A stretch of DNA of 64,000 nucleotides from Paenibacillus_AA sp045062745. Lineage in GTDB: Bacteria; Bacillota; Bacilli; Paenibacillales; NBRC-103111. The notes under the pieces were generated by a model. It saw only the letters and a list, made by a program, of their open reading frames with translations. It was not told the DNA's origin and made no database searches. Shown one piece after another: positions 24,818 to 32,799 of this stretch (its first letter is position 1; every line of letters starts with the position of its first letter). The stretch is taken from the NCBI RefSeq assembly GCF_045062745.1, contig NZ_JBJGED010000040.1, positions 1 to 64,000 on the forward strand, in the 5' to 3' direction. The position numbers and the translations under genes are program-made.

Positions 24818-26082
24818 GCGGAAAACGCGAACGCGTCATTATGCTGGCGGACTGCCAGAGCTTCTACGCCAGCGTGGAGAAAGCCGATCATCCCGGCTGC
24901 AAGGATAAGCCCGTCGCGGTGGCGGGCGATCCGGCCCGCCGCTCGGGCATCATTCTGGCCGCGTGTCCGATCGCCAAGCGATACGGCGTCTCGACCGCCG
25001 AACGGCTCGGCCAGGCGCTGGCGAAGTGCCCGGAGCTCGTCGTCATGCGGCCCCGGATGCAGCATTACATCGACGTCTCCCTGATGATCACCGAGATCTA
25101 CAAGGAATTCACCGATCTCGTGGAGATCTTCAGCATCGACGAGCAGTTCCTCGACGTGACCGCGAGCCTGTCGTTCTTCGGCGGCGCCGAGGCGATCGCG
25201 CGCTCCATTCAGCAGAAGGTGCTCAGCCAGACCGGCGTATGGGTCCGGATCGGCATCAGCTCGAACAAAATTCTGGCGAAGATCGCCACCGATATCTGGG
25301 CGAAGAAGAACGAGAGCGGCATCTTCGCCCTGCCGAAGGCCGACGTCGCCGAGAAGCTATGGCCCGAGCCCGTGAACAAAATGTTCGGCGTCGGCTCCCG
25401 CATGACGGCCCACTTCGCCCGGCTCGGCATGTTCACGATCGGCGATATCGCCCGCACGCCGCTGCCCGTGCTGAAGGAGCGGTTCCGGGCCCGCTTCGGG
25501 AAGCAAAGCGACATTCACGCCGAGGTCATGTGGCGCACGGCCAACGGCATCGACGACTCTCCCGTCACGCCCGGGACGTTCACCGCGCAGCCCAAGTCGG
25601 TCGGCCATATGATGACGCTCCCCCGCGACTACTCGGACCATGCCGAGGTGGAGACGATCCTGCTCGAGCTGTGCGAGGAGGTGTGCCGCGACAGCCGGCG
25701 CAAGGGCTATATGGGCCGGGTCGTGGCCGTCAGCTGCATGTGCAGCCCGTTCGAGTCGCCGACCGGCTTCTCCCGCCAGATGAAGATGCCGGATCCGACC
25801 CATAACACGAACGCCGTGTTCCAGGCGGCGAAGACGCTGTTCTACCGGCACTGGGACCGGATGCCGGTGCGCCGTATCGGGGTCACGCTGACGAGCCTGG
25901 TCGAGGACAAGGGCTATCAGCTGACGCTGTTCGAGGACCTCGTCAAGTCCCGGGCGCTGGACGAGGCGACCGACCGGATCAAGGACCGGTACGGCAACTT
26001 CGCCATCGCCCGGGCATCGTCCTTCACGAGCGCCGGCCAGGCGTCGGAGCGCTCGCATAAGATTGGGGGCCACTACAAATGA
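24814..26082 (+). CDS. Y-family DNA polymerase (Pol IV/UvrX-type)
   Basis: A 422-residue translesion polymerase. The palm has the metal-binding Asp in MLADCQSFYASVEKADHP (about residues 10-27) and the catalytic Asp-Glu pair in FSIDEQFLDVT (about 107-117). The fingers have VAGDPARRSGIILAACPIAK, the helix-hairpin-helix region includes MFGVGSRMTAHFARLGMFTIGDIA, and the little-finger domain follows. It has the UvrX-type layout (as in SPbeta and many Bacillus chromosomes) rather than housekeeping DinB. The beta-clamp peptide is probably near QLTLFEDL. It is expected to work in error-prone bypass after SOS induction, given the upstream LexA boxes and its partner genes. Confidence 0.93.
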   Translation: MSGKRERVIMLADCQSFYASVEKADHPGCKDKPVAVAGDPARRSGIILAACPIAKRYGVSTAERLGQALAKCPELVVMRPRMQHYIDVSLMITEIYKEFTDLVEIFSIDEQFLDVTASLSFFGGAEAIARSIQQKVLSQTGVWVRIGISSNKILAKIATDIWAKKNESGIFALPKADVAEKLWPEPVNKMFGVGSRMTAHFARLGMFTIGDIARTPLPVLKERFRARFGKQSDIHAEVMWRTANGIDDSPVTPGTFTAQPKSVGHMMTLPRDYSDHAEVETILLELCEEVCRDSRRKGYMGRVVAVSCMCSPFESPTGFSRQMKMPDPTHNTNAVFQAAKTLFYRHWDRMPVRRIGVTLTSLVEDKGYQLTLFEDLVKSRALDEATDRIKDRYGNFAIARASSFTSAGQASERSHKIGGHYK

Positions 26083-26573
26083 GCAAAAAGCTCCAAGGCA
26101 ACGGGCTGTGGGAATCGAGCCGCATGATGCTGCCGCAGCATCGCGAGCAGTCGCTCCGCCCCTCGAACGGCAAGCCCTCCCTCCCATCCGAGCTCCCGAC
26201 GAAGCGGGATCTGGACATGATCCGGGACTACATTCTGCTGCCCGTGGCGCTCGGCATCGTCGAGAAGCGGCGCGCCGAGATCGAGCGGTCCTCGGAGACG
26301 CTGAAGGGCTTGTACGCCGCCGCCGCGCACGTCCTGGCGAAGACGATTCGCGAGGACATGCGCAAGTCCCGCCAGCAGCTGCTCGAGAGCGAGATTCGCG
26401 TCTACGAGGACGCGAAGGACGACACCGAGCTGCACTACCGGTACACGTGCCGCAGTCATGACGACGAGCTCGTCATGACGAAGGATTTCATGCGGGCCGA
26501 GATCAGCGCGCGCATCGGCCGGTACGTGAACAGCCTGGTCGCCTCGATCCAGGAGGGGGCCAAAGCCCGGTAG
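26079..26573 (+). CDS. SOS-cassette small protein with YolD-like N-terminus
   Basis: A 164-residue protein overlapping the polymerase stop by 4 bases. Its first 25 residues (GNGLWESSRMMLPQHREQ) resemble the opening motif of YolD proteins, which accompany UvrX-type polymerases. Residues about 45-160 resemble the protein encoded at 24443-24817. It may therefore be a fusion of a YolD-type tag to the same domain. Exact function is unknown; a polymerase partner or regulator is the most economical guess. Confidence 0.75.
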   Translation: MSKKLQGNGLWESSRMMLPQHREQSLRPSNGKPSLPSELPTKRDLDMIRDYILLPVALGIVEKRRAEIERSSETLKGLYAAAAHVLAKTIREDMRKSRQQLLESEIRVYEDAKDDTELHYRYTCRSHDDELVMTKDFMRAEISARIGRYVNSLVASIQEGAKAR

Positions 26574-26619
26574 GCTCGACCGGCGCGAGCCCGAAGCGAG
26601 CCTGCCCTAGAACCCCGCC

Positions 26620-26653
26620 AGAACCCTGCCTGTCTAGGCCGGGTTCTTTTTTT
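26620..26653 (+). terminator. Terminator of the SOS polymerase cassette
   Basis: AGAACCCTGCCT / AGGCCGGGTTCT stem with loop GTCT, followed by TTTTTT. Confidence 0.9.
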
Positions 26654-26799
26654 GTACGCCGACAAATGTCCTGTAGAGACAGTTGTGCATGCGAGGTAAG
26701 TATCAATCCTAGCATTTTGTTGATTTTACTAGAGTTTAGGGAAAGGTCCTAGTACCCCCTTTGTCCCAAAGGCGTATAAATGCAGTATGCAATTGAATC

Positions 26800-26912
26800 A
26801 GTAAGACATTTGGAGAGGAGGGATACGCATCCCGGCAAGCAACCTATTATGATTCGATTGCCGACTGGAAATGTCGCTAGAAAGAGCAGGCACCTTGTTA
26901 CTAGAAAAGAGG
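26800..26912 (+). ncRNA. Structured 5' leader of the ArsB/NhaD-like transporter gene (possible riboswitch)
   Basis: The 344-base gap 26574-26917 has a terminator, then a leader that folds by eye as a three-way junction: P1 GACATTT (26805-26811) with AAATGTC (26869-26875); P2 GGGAT (26820-26824) with ATCCC (26829-26833); P3 GGCAA (26834-26838) with TTGCC (26858-26862). Junction strands are purine-rich. A CTAG...CTAG pairing and the ribosome binding site (AGAGGG) follow. No known riboswitch class could be assigned by eye. Confidence 0.5.
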
Positions 26913-26917
26913 GTTGG

Positions 26918-28276
26918 ATGCAGATGCACGACGTTACGATTCTTCTTACTGTCCTTACCTTTTTGCTCACGATTTCGTTTATTTTTTGGCGCCCGAACGT
27001 GAACGAGGCGATCCCCGCCACCATAGGCGCCATCGTCGTATTGCTCAGCGGAAGCGTGTCCTATTCGGATTTAGGCACCATCACGACGACGATCGGCGGG
27101 GCGGCGATCACCATTATGGCTACGATCGTGATGGCGATCGTTTTGGAGAGCTTCGGGTTTTTCCACTGGGCCGCCGAAAAGCTGCTCGTACGAGCCCGGG
27201 GGTCCGGCATTCGCTTGTTTTGGTACACCAATCTCCTTTGTTTCTTAATGACGCTGTTCGTCAACAACGATGGCAGCATCTTGATCACGACACCCATCTT
27301 ATTGATGCTCCTTCGCAATCTAGGGCTGAAAACCCATCAAAAGATCCCTTACTTGCTGTCCGGCGCCTTAATCGCGACCGCCTCCAGCGCACCGATCGGC
27401 GTGAGCAACATCGTGAATCTGATCGCCCTCAAAATCGTGCACATGGACTTGTACATGCACACCGCCATGATGTTCGTGCCGGCTTCGGTGGGGCTACTCG
27501 TTCTGGCCGGCCTGCTGTTTGTGTGCTTTTATCGCGCCCTGCCGCGCCACCTGCCGGCCGCCCCTTCGGGATCTTGGAATGCTCCGATCGACAAGAAGGC
27601 GCATCCGCTGCAAGAAAGCACGGCGCTCATCCCCATCGAGAAGCGCGGCAAGTTCATGCGCAACATCCTGCTCTTCGTCTTTGGCGTACGACTGAGCCTG
27701 TTCGCCGCCTCGTATGTGCATTTTCCCGTCCCGGCGATGGCGATACTCGGCTCCATTGCGCTGTTGGCCTGGCGATGGTTTGCGCTCAAAATCACACCGC
27801 TCGATATGTTGAAGAAAACGCCGTGGTATATTCTCGTCTTTGCGTTCAGTATGTATGTCATCATTTATGGGCTGCACAATATCGGGTTAACGCAAACGCT
27901 CATTCATATTTTTAAGCCCCTCGTTTCCCAGGATATCGTTCATGCCAGTGTGATGATGGGGGTGCTGGTCTCCGTGTTATCCAACTTGTTCAATAACCAT
28001 CCGGCCTTGATGGTCGGAACGCTGACCTTGACGAATATGGATTTGGACCCCTTGACGTTGAAAATCGCTTACTTGGCCAGTGTCATCGGCAGCGACGTCG
28101 GATCGCTGTTACTGCCTATCGGAACGCTCGCCACCTTAATGTGGATGCATTTGCTGAAGAAGGGCAACGTGAAAATTAGCTGGGGGCAGTACTTGAAAGT
28201 GACTTCGGTTGTCATCCCTATCACAACCATTTTTACTTTGTTCATTCTGGCCTACTGGGTCTATTGGTTGTTCTAG
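26918..28276 (+). CDS. ArsB/NhaD-type ion transporter
   Basis: A 452-residue membrane protein with about eleven transmembrane helices, of the ion transporter superfamily holding ArsB (arsenite efflux) and NhaD (Na+/H+ antiport). Family-typical patches are FANDGxA-like FVNNDGSILITTPILLML, TASSAPIGVSNIVNLI and SNLFNNHPALMVG, near two-fold repeats of the re-entrant hairpins. There is no arsR or arsC nearby, so arsenite as substrate is not supported by context; sodium or another ion is equally possible. The start may be the ATG at 26918 or 26924, both after AGAGGG; a long upstream frame is disregarded. A structured leader precedes it. Confidence 0.82.
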   Translation: MQMHDVTILLTVLTFLLTISFIFWRPNVNEAIPATIGAIVVLLSGSVSYSDLGTITTTIGGAAITIMATIVMAIVLESFGFFHWAAEKLLVRARGSGIRLFWYTNLLCFLMTLFVNNDGSILITTPILLMLLRNLGLKTHQKIPYLLSGALIATASSAPIGVSNIVNLIALKIVHMDLYMHTAMMFVPASVGLLVLAGLLFVCFYRALPRHLPAAPSGSWNAPIDKKAHPLQESTALIPIEKRGKFMRNILLFVFGVRLSLFAASYVHFPVPAMAILGSIALLAWRWFALKITPLDMLKKTPWYILVFAFSMYVIIYGLHNIGLTQTLIHIFKPLVSQDIVHASVMMGVLVSVLSNLFNNHPALMVGTLTLTNMDLDPLTLKIAYLASVIGSDVGSLLLPIGTLATLMWMHLLKKGNVKISWGQYLKVTSVVIPITTIFTLFILAYWVYWLF

Positions 28277-28315
28277 GTTTTATGCGAAACAGTATCGTGT
28301 ACAGGAGGTATTCTC

Positions 28316-28981
28316 ATGAGCACGCCCCTTCATGCTTTGCTGGATCGGCAAGTCGATGTCGCCATCTCCGGCAACCATCGTCTTACAGGCCGATTCGCCG
28401 ATGCGGGCTTGGATCTAATCGTCCTCCAACAGGAACAGCGATTTTACTATATTCCTTTGATTCATATCCAGAGTTTACAAGAAGCCCGAACGTCCACGGC
28501 CGAGTCGGTCTATGCCATGCCGGAGCCCTTCCTGGGAACGGACGGGTTCTCCTTCCGGAAACTGCTGAATCATGCCAAAGGCCGATTCGTGGAGATTTTC
28601 ATCGCTGGCAACAAGTCGTTTCACGGCTACTTTACGAGCATCATGAATGATTACTTCGTCTTCTACTCCCCCGTGTACAAGGCGATGTACGTCTCCATGA
28701 ATCACTTGAAATGGTTGATTCCTTATCCGTCCGAGTCGGCCCCTTATACACTCCCCCCTTCATCCTTGCTCTCGGGCTCGATTCCCGTCCCCTTGTCCCG
28801 AACGTTCGCCGAACAATGCAAAAAGCTCGAAGGGAGTCTCGTCATCCTCGATCTTGGCGAGCACTGCGAAAAAACCGGATTGATCGGGTCCGTCGATCAG
28901 CAGATGGCGGAGCTCATCCAAGCGGACGGCAAGGTGGTCTTATGGAACATGCACCATTTAAAAACGATTACTTTGGTATAA
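28316..28981 (+). CDS. Protein with three Sm-like (DUF2642-type) repeats
   Basis: A 221-residue protein composed of three similar beta-barrel-like units: about 5-55 (LDRQVDVAISGNHRLTGRFA), 80-137 (AKGRFVEIFIAGNKSFHGYF) and 163-220 (LEGSLVILDLGEHCEKTGLI). Each has the form V.I....G....G....-D.I.L.-......I....I, as in LSM/DUF2642 modules found in Bacillales spore coat-associated proteins. Binding partners are unknown. AGGAGGTATTCTC precedes the ATG. It follows the transporter by 39 bases and could be co-transcribed with it. Confidence 0.7.
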   Translation: MSTPLHALLDRQVDVAISGNHRLTGRFADAGLDLIVLQQEQRFYYIPLIHIQSLQEARTSTAESVYAMPEPFLGTDGFSFRKLLNHAKGRFVEIFIAGNKSFHGYFTSIMNDYFVFYSPVYKAMYVSMNHLKWLIPYPSESAPYTLPPSSLLSGSIPVPLSRTFAEQCKKLEGSLVILDLGEHCEKTGLIGSVDQQMAELIQADGKVVLWNMHHLKTITLV

Positions 28982-28983
28982 TC

Positions 28984-29012
28984 AAAAAAACGACCCCGTA
29001 AAGAGGGTCGCT
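28984..29012 (-). terminator. Distal terminator after tRNA-Lys
   Basis: CGACCC (28991-28996) / GGGTCG (29005-29010) hairpin; on the minus strand it is followed by TTTTTTT. It may also stop rightward transcription from the Sm-like gene as a simple hairpin. Confidence 0.65.
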
Positions 29013-29095
29013 AGAGAAGAGACAGGCTATGCAACAAATGCACACCATAACTTATGAGGCCCGTTGTTAAAAAGTGTGGGTGCTCACCCTACAAC

Positions 29096-29127
29096 AGAAA
29101 CCCCCGTCGAACGATCTCGACGGGGGT
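29096..29127 (-). terminator. Terminator of tRNA-Lys
   Basis: CCCCCGTCGA / TCGACGGGGG stem with a short loop; minus strand continues with TTTCTG. The U-run is short, which may explain the second terminator downstream. Confidence 0.7.
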
Positions 29128-29139
29128 TCCCATGCGCTA

Positions 29140-29211
29140 TAGGCCCGGTGGGGGTCGAACCCACAACCTACCGGTTAAGAGCCGGTTGCTCTGCCATTGA
29201 GCTACGGACCT
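29140..29211 (-). tRNA. tRNA-Lys (anticodon CTT)
   Basis: Minus strand: acceptor AGGTCCG/CGGGCCT, TA, D stem GCTC/GAGC with 7-base loop AATGGCA, anticodon stem ACCGG/CCGGT with loop CTCTTAA (anticodon CTT), 5-base variable region, T arm GTGGG-TTCGACC-CCCAC, discriminator A. Features are unusual: position 1 is A rather than G, the acceptor has a T-G wobble, and no CCA is encoded. It is a solitary gene with its own promoter and terminators. Confidence 0.9.
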
Positions 29212-29229
29212 GCGTGGCAAGTGAGAACT

Positions 29230-29258
29230 ATCATAGCACGCCCTCGCAGAGGTGTCAA
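29230..29258 (-). promoter_or_regulatory. Consensus-like sigma-A promoter of tRNA-Lys
   Basis: Minus strand TTGACA (29253-29258), 17-base spacer, TATGAT (29230-29235), ending 18 bases before the mature tRNA. Confidence 0.88.
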
Positions 29259-29284
29259 TCCTTTAATTGAAGGAAGGGTGGGGC

Positions 29285-29800
29285 TCACCCTCCCTGCTCC
29301 TCGCTTACGACAACGGCATCCCGGATCTGCTCGAATGGAATCGGCGTGTACGCCCAATGCTCCACGGAGACGTTGAAATGCTGCTTTCCCTCGTACTTCT
29401 GCCCATGGATGTGCCCGTGTACATTGACGTAAGGCATATGCTTGTTCATGTACATCGGCTCGTGCGACAGGAAGAAGAAGTCTTTGTAGATGATCGGATA
29501 CTCGCTCACCTCGTCGAATCCGGCGGCGAGCCACCACGCCCTCGAACGCCCGCGGTCATGGTTGCCCATAATGAGCGTCTTGTACCCGTTCAGCCGGCTG
29601 ACGATCGCTGAGGTCTTCTCCTGCCCCAGGAACGAGAAGTCGCCCAAGTGAAACACACGGTCTTGCTCGCTCACTACCGAATTCCACCGGGCGACCATCA
29701 CCTCGGTCATCTCCTCGACGTCGGCGAAAGGCCGCCCTTCGAAAGCAATAATGCCTTGGTGCCCAAAATGGTGGTCGGAGATAAAAAAAGTGTTCGGCAT
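29285..29800 (-). CDS. Metallophosphoesterase (calcineurin-like)
   Basis: A 171-residue phosphoesterase with the full set of di-metal motifs: ISDHHFGH (D-x-H), HLGDFSFLG (GDxxD-like), MGNHDRG (GNHD), SHEPMY and NVHGHIHG (GHxH). Such small single-domain members act on unknown phosphodiesters or nucleotides. The start at 29800 has AGGAGG upstream; the frame extends to 29896 without a second signal. The stop lies just upstream of the tRNA-Lys promoter. Confidence 0.9.
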   Translation of the reverse strand: MPNTFFISDHHFGHQGIIAFEGRPFADVEEMTEVMVARWNSVVSEQDRVFHLGDFSFLGQEKTSAIVSRLNGYKTLIMGNHDRGRSRAWWLAAGFDEVSEYPIIYKDFFFLSHEPMYMNKHMPYVNVHGHIHGQKYEGKQHFNVSVEHWAYTPIPFEQIRDAVVVSEEQGG

Positions 29801-30010
29801 AAGGTTCCTCCTCTTCAAGTACAATCGCATATCCCATGTACTCCACCTTAACCTAGAAATTGTAAACATTATACATACCAGGCAACAGGAAAGCAATGAA
29901 TCATTTAAGCCCTCACCTCAAGGCTGGATTTCGATGAGCAGTCACGATAAAATGACAATAAACATATTTGTGAAATTGAGTTTTACACATTGAAACTCAG
30001 GAGGTGCGGG

Positions 30011-30988
30011 ATGAAAGCGGTCATGCTCGAGAACTATGGCTCCCCGGAGCACATGAAGCTGGTTGACGTGGAGATCCCCTCGATTCAAGCGAAGCAAGTG
30101 CTGATCCGGGTCCATGCCACATGCGTCAATTATGCCGATATCAAAGCCCGATACGGCAACAAGGGCAAGGGCGGGCGCCTGCCGCTGCTGCTAGGGCTTG
30201 AGGCCGCGGGCATCGTCGAACGCGTGGGCGACGAGGTCACCTCGCTCGCAGTCGGGCAGCGCGTGCTCGCCTTTCCTCACGAGGGCTCGTATGCGGAATA
30301 TATCGTGGCCGACGAGAATCTTACCTTCGCCCTTCCCGACAGCCTAGACATGGAGACGGCGGGCGCCTGCGGCATCGTGTCGTTCCTCTCCTACAAGCTG
30401 CTAGCCGACGTGGCCCGCATGGAGCCCGGCGAGACGGTGCTCGTCCACTCCGCGGCCGGCGGCGTAGGCACGACGGCCATCCAGGTAGCCAAGGCGCTCG
30501 GCGCCGGGCGGGTGATCGGCACCGTCGGCAGCGAGAGCAAGGTGGACATGGCACTCCAGGCCGGAGCGGATCATGTCATCTGCTACGAGACGACGGACTT
30601 CGCCGCCAGGGTGAACGACATCACCGACGGCCGGGGTGTCCAGATCGTCTTGGACTCGATCGCCGGAGAGATCACATCGAAGAGCATGGCGTGCCTGGCC
30701 CCTTACGGCCGGTTGGTCATGTTCGGCAATTCCAGCGGCAGCTATGGGCAGGTGAGCACCCAAGACTTGCACGCGAGCTGCCGCTCCATGCTCGGCTTCA
30801 GCCTGGGTACGACCCGCCGGGAGCGGCCCGAGCTGCTTCAGGAGCCGGCGAAGCACGTGTTCCGTCTCCTGGAGAGCGGACAGCTCGACATCAAGATCGG
30901 GCGCAGATTCCCTCTGAGCGAGGCTGCGCTCGCCCATCAATGGGTCGAGAGCCGGAACAGCATGGGCAAAGTGCTATTGCTTGTGTGA
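30011..30988 (+). CDS. Zinc-independent quinone oxidoreductase (MDR superfamily)
   Basis: A 325-residue NADPH-dependent medium-chain reductase. N-terminal GroES-like domain (1-125; LGLEAAGIVERVGDEV) lacks the catalytic zinc ligands, and the Rossmann domain begins at VHSAAGGVGTTAIQVAKALGA, with NADPH site spacing as in QOR enzymes. It reduces quinones or enones; the precise substrate is unknown. CAGGAGGTGC precedes the ATG. An imperfect hairpin follows at 31027-31067. Confidence 0.9.
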   Translation: MKAVMLENYGSPEHMKLVDVEIPSIQAKQVLIRVHATCVNYADIKARYGNKGKGGRLPLLLGLEAAGIVERVGDEVTSLAVGQRVLAFPHEGSYAEYIVADENLTFALPDSLDMETAGACGIVSFLSYKLLADVARMEPGETVLVHSAAGGVGTTAIQVAKALGAGRVIGTVGSESKVDMALQAGADHVICYETTDFAARVNDITDGRGVQIVLDSIAGEITSKSMACLAPYGRLVMFGNSSGSYGQVSTQDLHASCRSMLGFSLGTTRRERPELLQEPAKHVFRLLESGQLDIKIGRRFPLSEAALAHQWVESRNSMGKVLLLV

Positions 30989-31026
30989 GACAAGTCCGAA
31001 CCTTTAGATAAACATACGTTATGAAA

Positions 31027-31067
31027 TAGCGCCACTATCCGCGATACATAACGGAGTAGGGGCGCTA
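31027..31067 (+). terminator. Hairpin downstream of the quinone oxidoreductase gene
   Basis: TAGCGCC (31027-31033) pairs with GGCGCTA (31061-31067) and the stem continues imperfectly through CTATCCG / CGGAGTAG. No T-run follows, so termination is uncertain. Confidence 0.45.
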
Positions 31068-31189
31068 ATTGATTCGTCGGCTTCGATGCCTCGCTTACTG
31101 CCATTATTTTGCGTGTTCCCGTGACTGAATCAGGATGCTATGTTTACAATAGGCATTTCGTCAAAATCTATACAACACGGGAGGCTAAA

Positions 31190-31813
31190 ATGAAAAAATC
31201 GATTATTTTGAGTTCCGCGTTAACTTTAAGCATTCTTTTTTCGGGTTCTGCATCGGCAGCTACATATGACAAATATACCGCAAATGAAAGCGATACCTTA
31301 TGGATCATTGCCCAGAAATATGGTGTAAGTCTGTCCAGTTTAATGGCTGTGAATCCAAAAGTCGATCCATCCAATATTTACAAGGGATTGACCATAAACA
31401 TTCCAAATGATCGGACGTCGGATTGGGAAGCCAAAGCGGACGCCATCATTGCCAAAGGAAAGACACAGCTTGGAGTTCCGTATGTTTTTGGAGGCGACCT
31501 TCCCGATCAAGCTTTTGACTGTTCCGGATTTACTCAATTTGTTTTCCAAGAGATTGGAATCGAGTTACCTCATTCGTCTTCCATGCAGAGCGATCTAGGA
31601 ACATTCGTTCCAGCGGATCAATTACGAAAAGGCGACTTGATCTTCCTGAGTGACACGTACCAACCCGGAGTGTCGCATGTGGGAATTTACATTGGAAATA
31701 ACAAAATGCTGCACGCCGGAACAATGGGTACTCGTGAAGTGAAAATATCCGACTTATTTGGAGTTCCCTACTATGAACAGCATTATTGGGGTGCTAAACG
31801 CCTTATACAGTAA
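31190..31813 (+). CDS. Secreted LysM-NlpC/P60 peptidoglycan hydrolase
   Basis: A 207-residue exported endopeptidase. Signal peptide 1-23 (ends SGSASA); one LysM domain (about 25-68; LWIIAQKYGVSLSSLMAVNP) that binds peptidoglycan; NlpC/P60 domain (about 80-207) with the catalytic Cys in FDCSGFTQFVF, His in SHVGIYIG and the third polar residue in MLHAGTMG. It likely cleaves D-Glu-diaminopimelate bonds. The GGGAGG site precedes the ATG. Its 3' end overlaps the convergent carboxypeptidase gene by 11 bases. Codon use is more A/T-rich than in surrounding genes. Confidence 0.92.
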   Translation: MKKSIILSSALTLSILFSGSASAATYDKYTANESDTLWIIAQKYGVSLSSLMAVNPKVDPSNIYKGLTINIPNDRTSDWEAKADAIIAKGKTQLGVPYVFGGDLPDQAFDCSGFTQFVFQEIGIELPHSSSMQSDLGTFVPADQLRKGDLIFLSDTYQPGVSHVGIYIGNNKMLHAGTMGTREVKISDLFGVPYYEQHYWGAKRLIQ

Positions 31814-32726
31814 CGGTCGGTTCAAGAACGGTCAATGTATTAATATACGTGTTAAGATTCACGGTAGCTCCAATAGGGACAGCGGCTTTATAAACGCCAT
31901 GAGCAGAAGATAAATTGGTCATGAGCGGCTTACCTATTGGAGCTATTACTTCGTCTATTAAATCATCGTACGATTTTCCGTAAGCATTTTGGCAGCCTGT
32001 ACACTCTCCCATTACAATCCCAATACAATCCTCGAATTTTCCCGCTAATTTTAAATGATTGATCATTCTATACACTTTGTTAATGGGTTCGTGAGTCTCT
32101 TCAAGGAACAAAATTTTCCCACTCGTATCCATCTCGTATGGAGTTCCTAATGTGTCTATTATTGAAGTAAGGTTACCCCCAACAATAGGCCCGGTCACAT
32201 TGCCGGGAACTTTACTTATAAGCGACATAGTTGGTGGGTTTTGGATCCTTCTTGGAGCCGACAATGTAGAAGTCGCTTCAAAAAATTGGTTAAAATTATA
32301 AGCTGGAGTAGTTACTCTGAAATCAATAAGAAGTAAACTGGAAAAGGTAACTAAATTAGAAAATTGATACAAGGTGTTCATTAATACGGAAATGTCACTA
32401 TAGCCCGTCAATATTTTAGGATTAGCGGAGATCGTCCCGTAGTCCAAGTAGGGAAGAATTCCAGCAACTCCGACTCCTCCTCTAGTGGGTAAAATCATAT
32501 TCACCTGTTTATTCACGAACATCCTCATCAGGTCGGATGCTCTTTGTTCATCTGTTCCTGCCAGATAACCATTAACCGAATATACATAGTCGCCTAGAAC
32601 AACCTGAAACCCCATCCTTTGTAAGACGGAAATTCTATTATTGATTGTGTTTGAACCGAGAGGGCTTCCCAATGTTACAATTCCAACTGTATCGCCATGC
32701 TTCAATATAGGTGGATAAGTAGGCAT
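31803..32726 (-). CDS. LD-carboxypeptidase-like S66 family protein
   Basis: A 307-residue cytoplasmic serine peptidase homologue of the S66 family (LdcA/MccF). The nucleophile elbow is LTGYSDISVL (Ser about residue 108), the Glu comes in FLEETHEPINKVYRM, and the His in SSAHGVYKAAVPIGA. Family members trim tetrapeptide stems of peptidoglycan or inactivate peptide-nucleotide antibiotics. It is A/T-rich, like the convergent NlpC/P60 gene, unlike the G+C-rich flanks, suggesting the two arrived together. Ribosome binding is weak. Confidence 0.88.
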   Translation of the reverse strand: MPTYPPILKHGDTVGIVTLGSPLGSNTINNRISVLQRMGFQVVLGDYVYSVNGYLAGTDEQRASDLMRMFVNKQVNMILPTRGGVGVAGILPYLDYGTISANPKILTGYSDISVLMNTLYQFSNLVTFSSLLLIDFRVTTPAYNFNQFFEATSTLSAPRRIQNPPTMSLISKVPGNVTGPIVGGNLTSIIDTLGTPYEMDTSGKILFLEETHEPINKVYRMINHLKLAGKFEDCIGIVMGECTGCQNAYGKSYDDLIDEVIAPIGKPLMTNLSSAHGVYKAAVPIGATVNLNTYINTLTVLEPTVTV

Positions 32727-32799
32727 GACTCGACACTCCGCTCTCCCCTAAAGTCGTATCTAATTTATGTTTGGGAAGCGCAAAACATGTTGGAAGACA

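Noticed and set aside
26780..26917. Upstream in-frame extension of the ArsB/NhaD-like gene
   Set aside because: The added 46 residues are hydrophilic, unlike the family, and coincide with the structured leader; a good start site follows at 26918.
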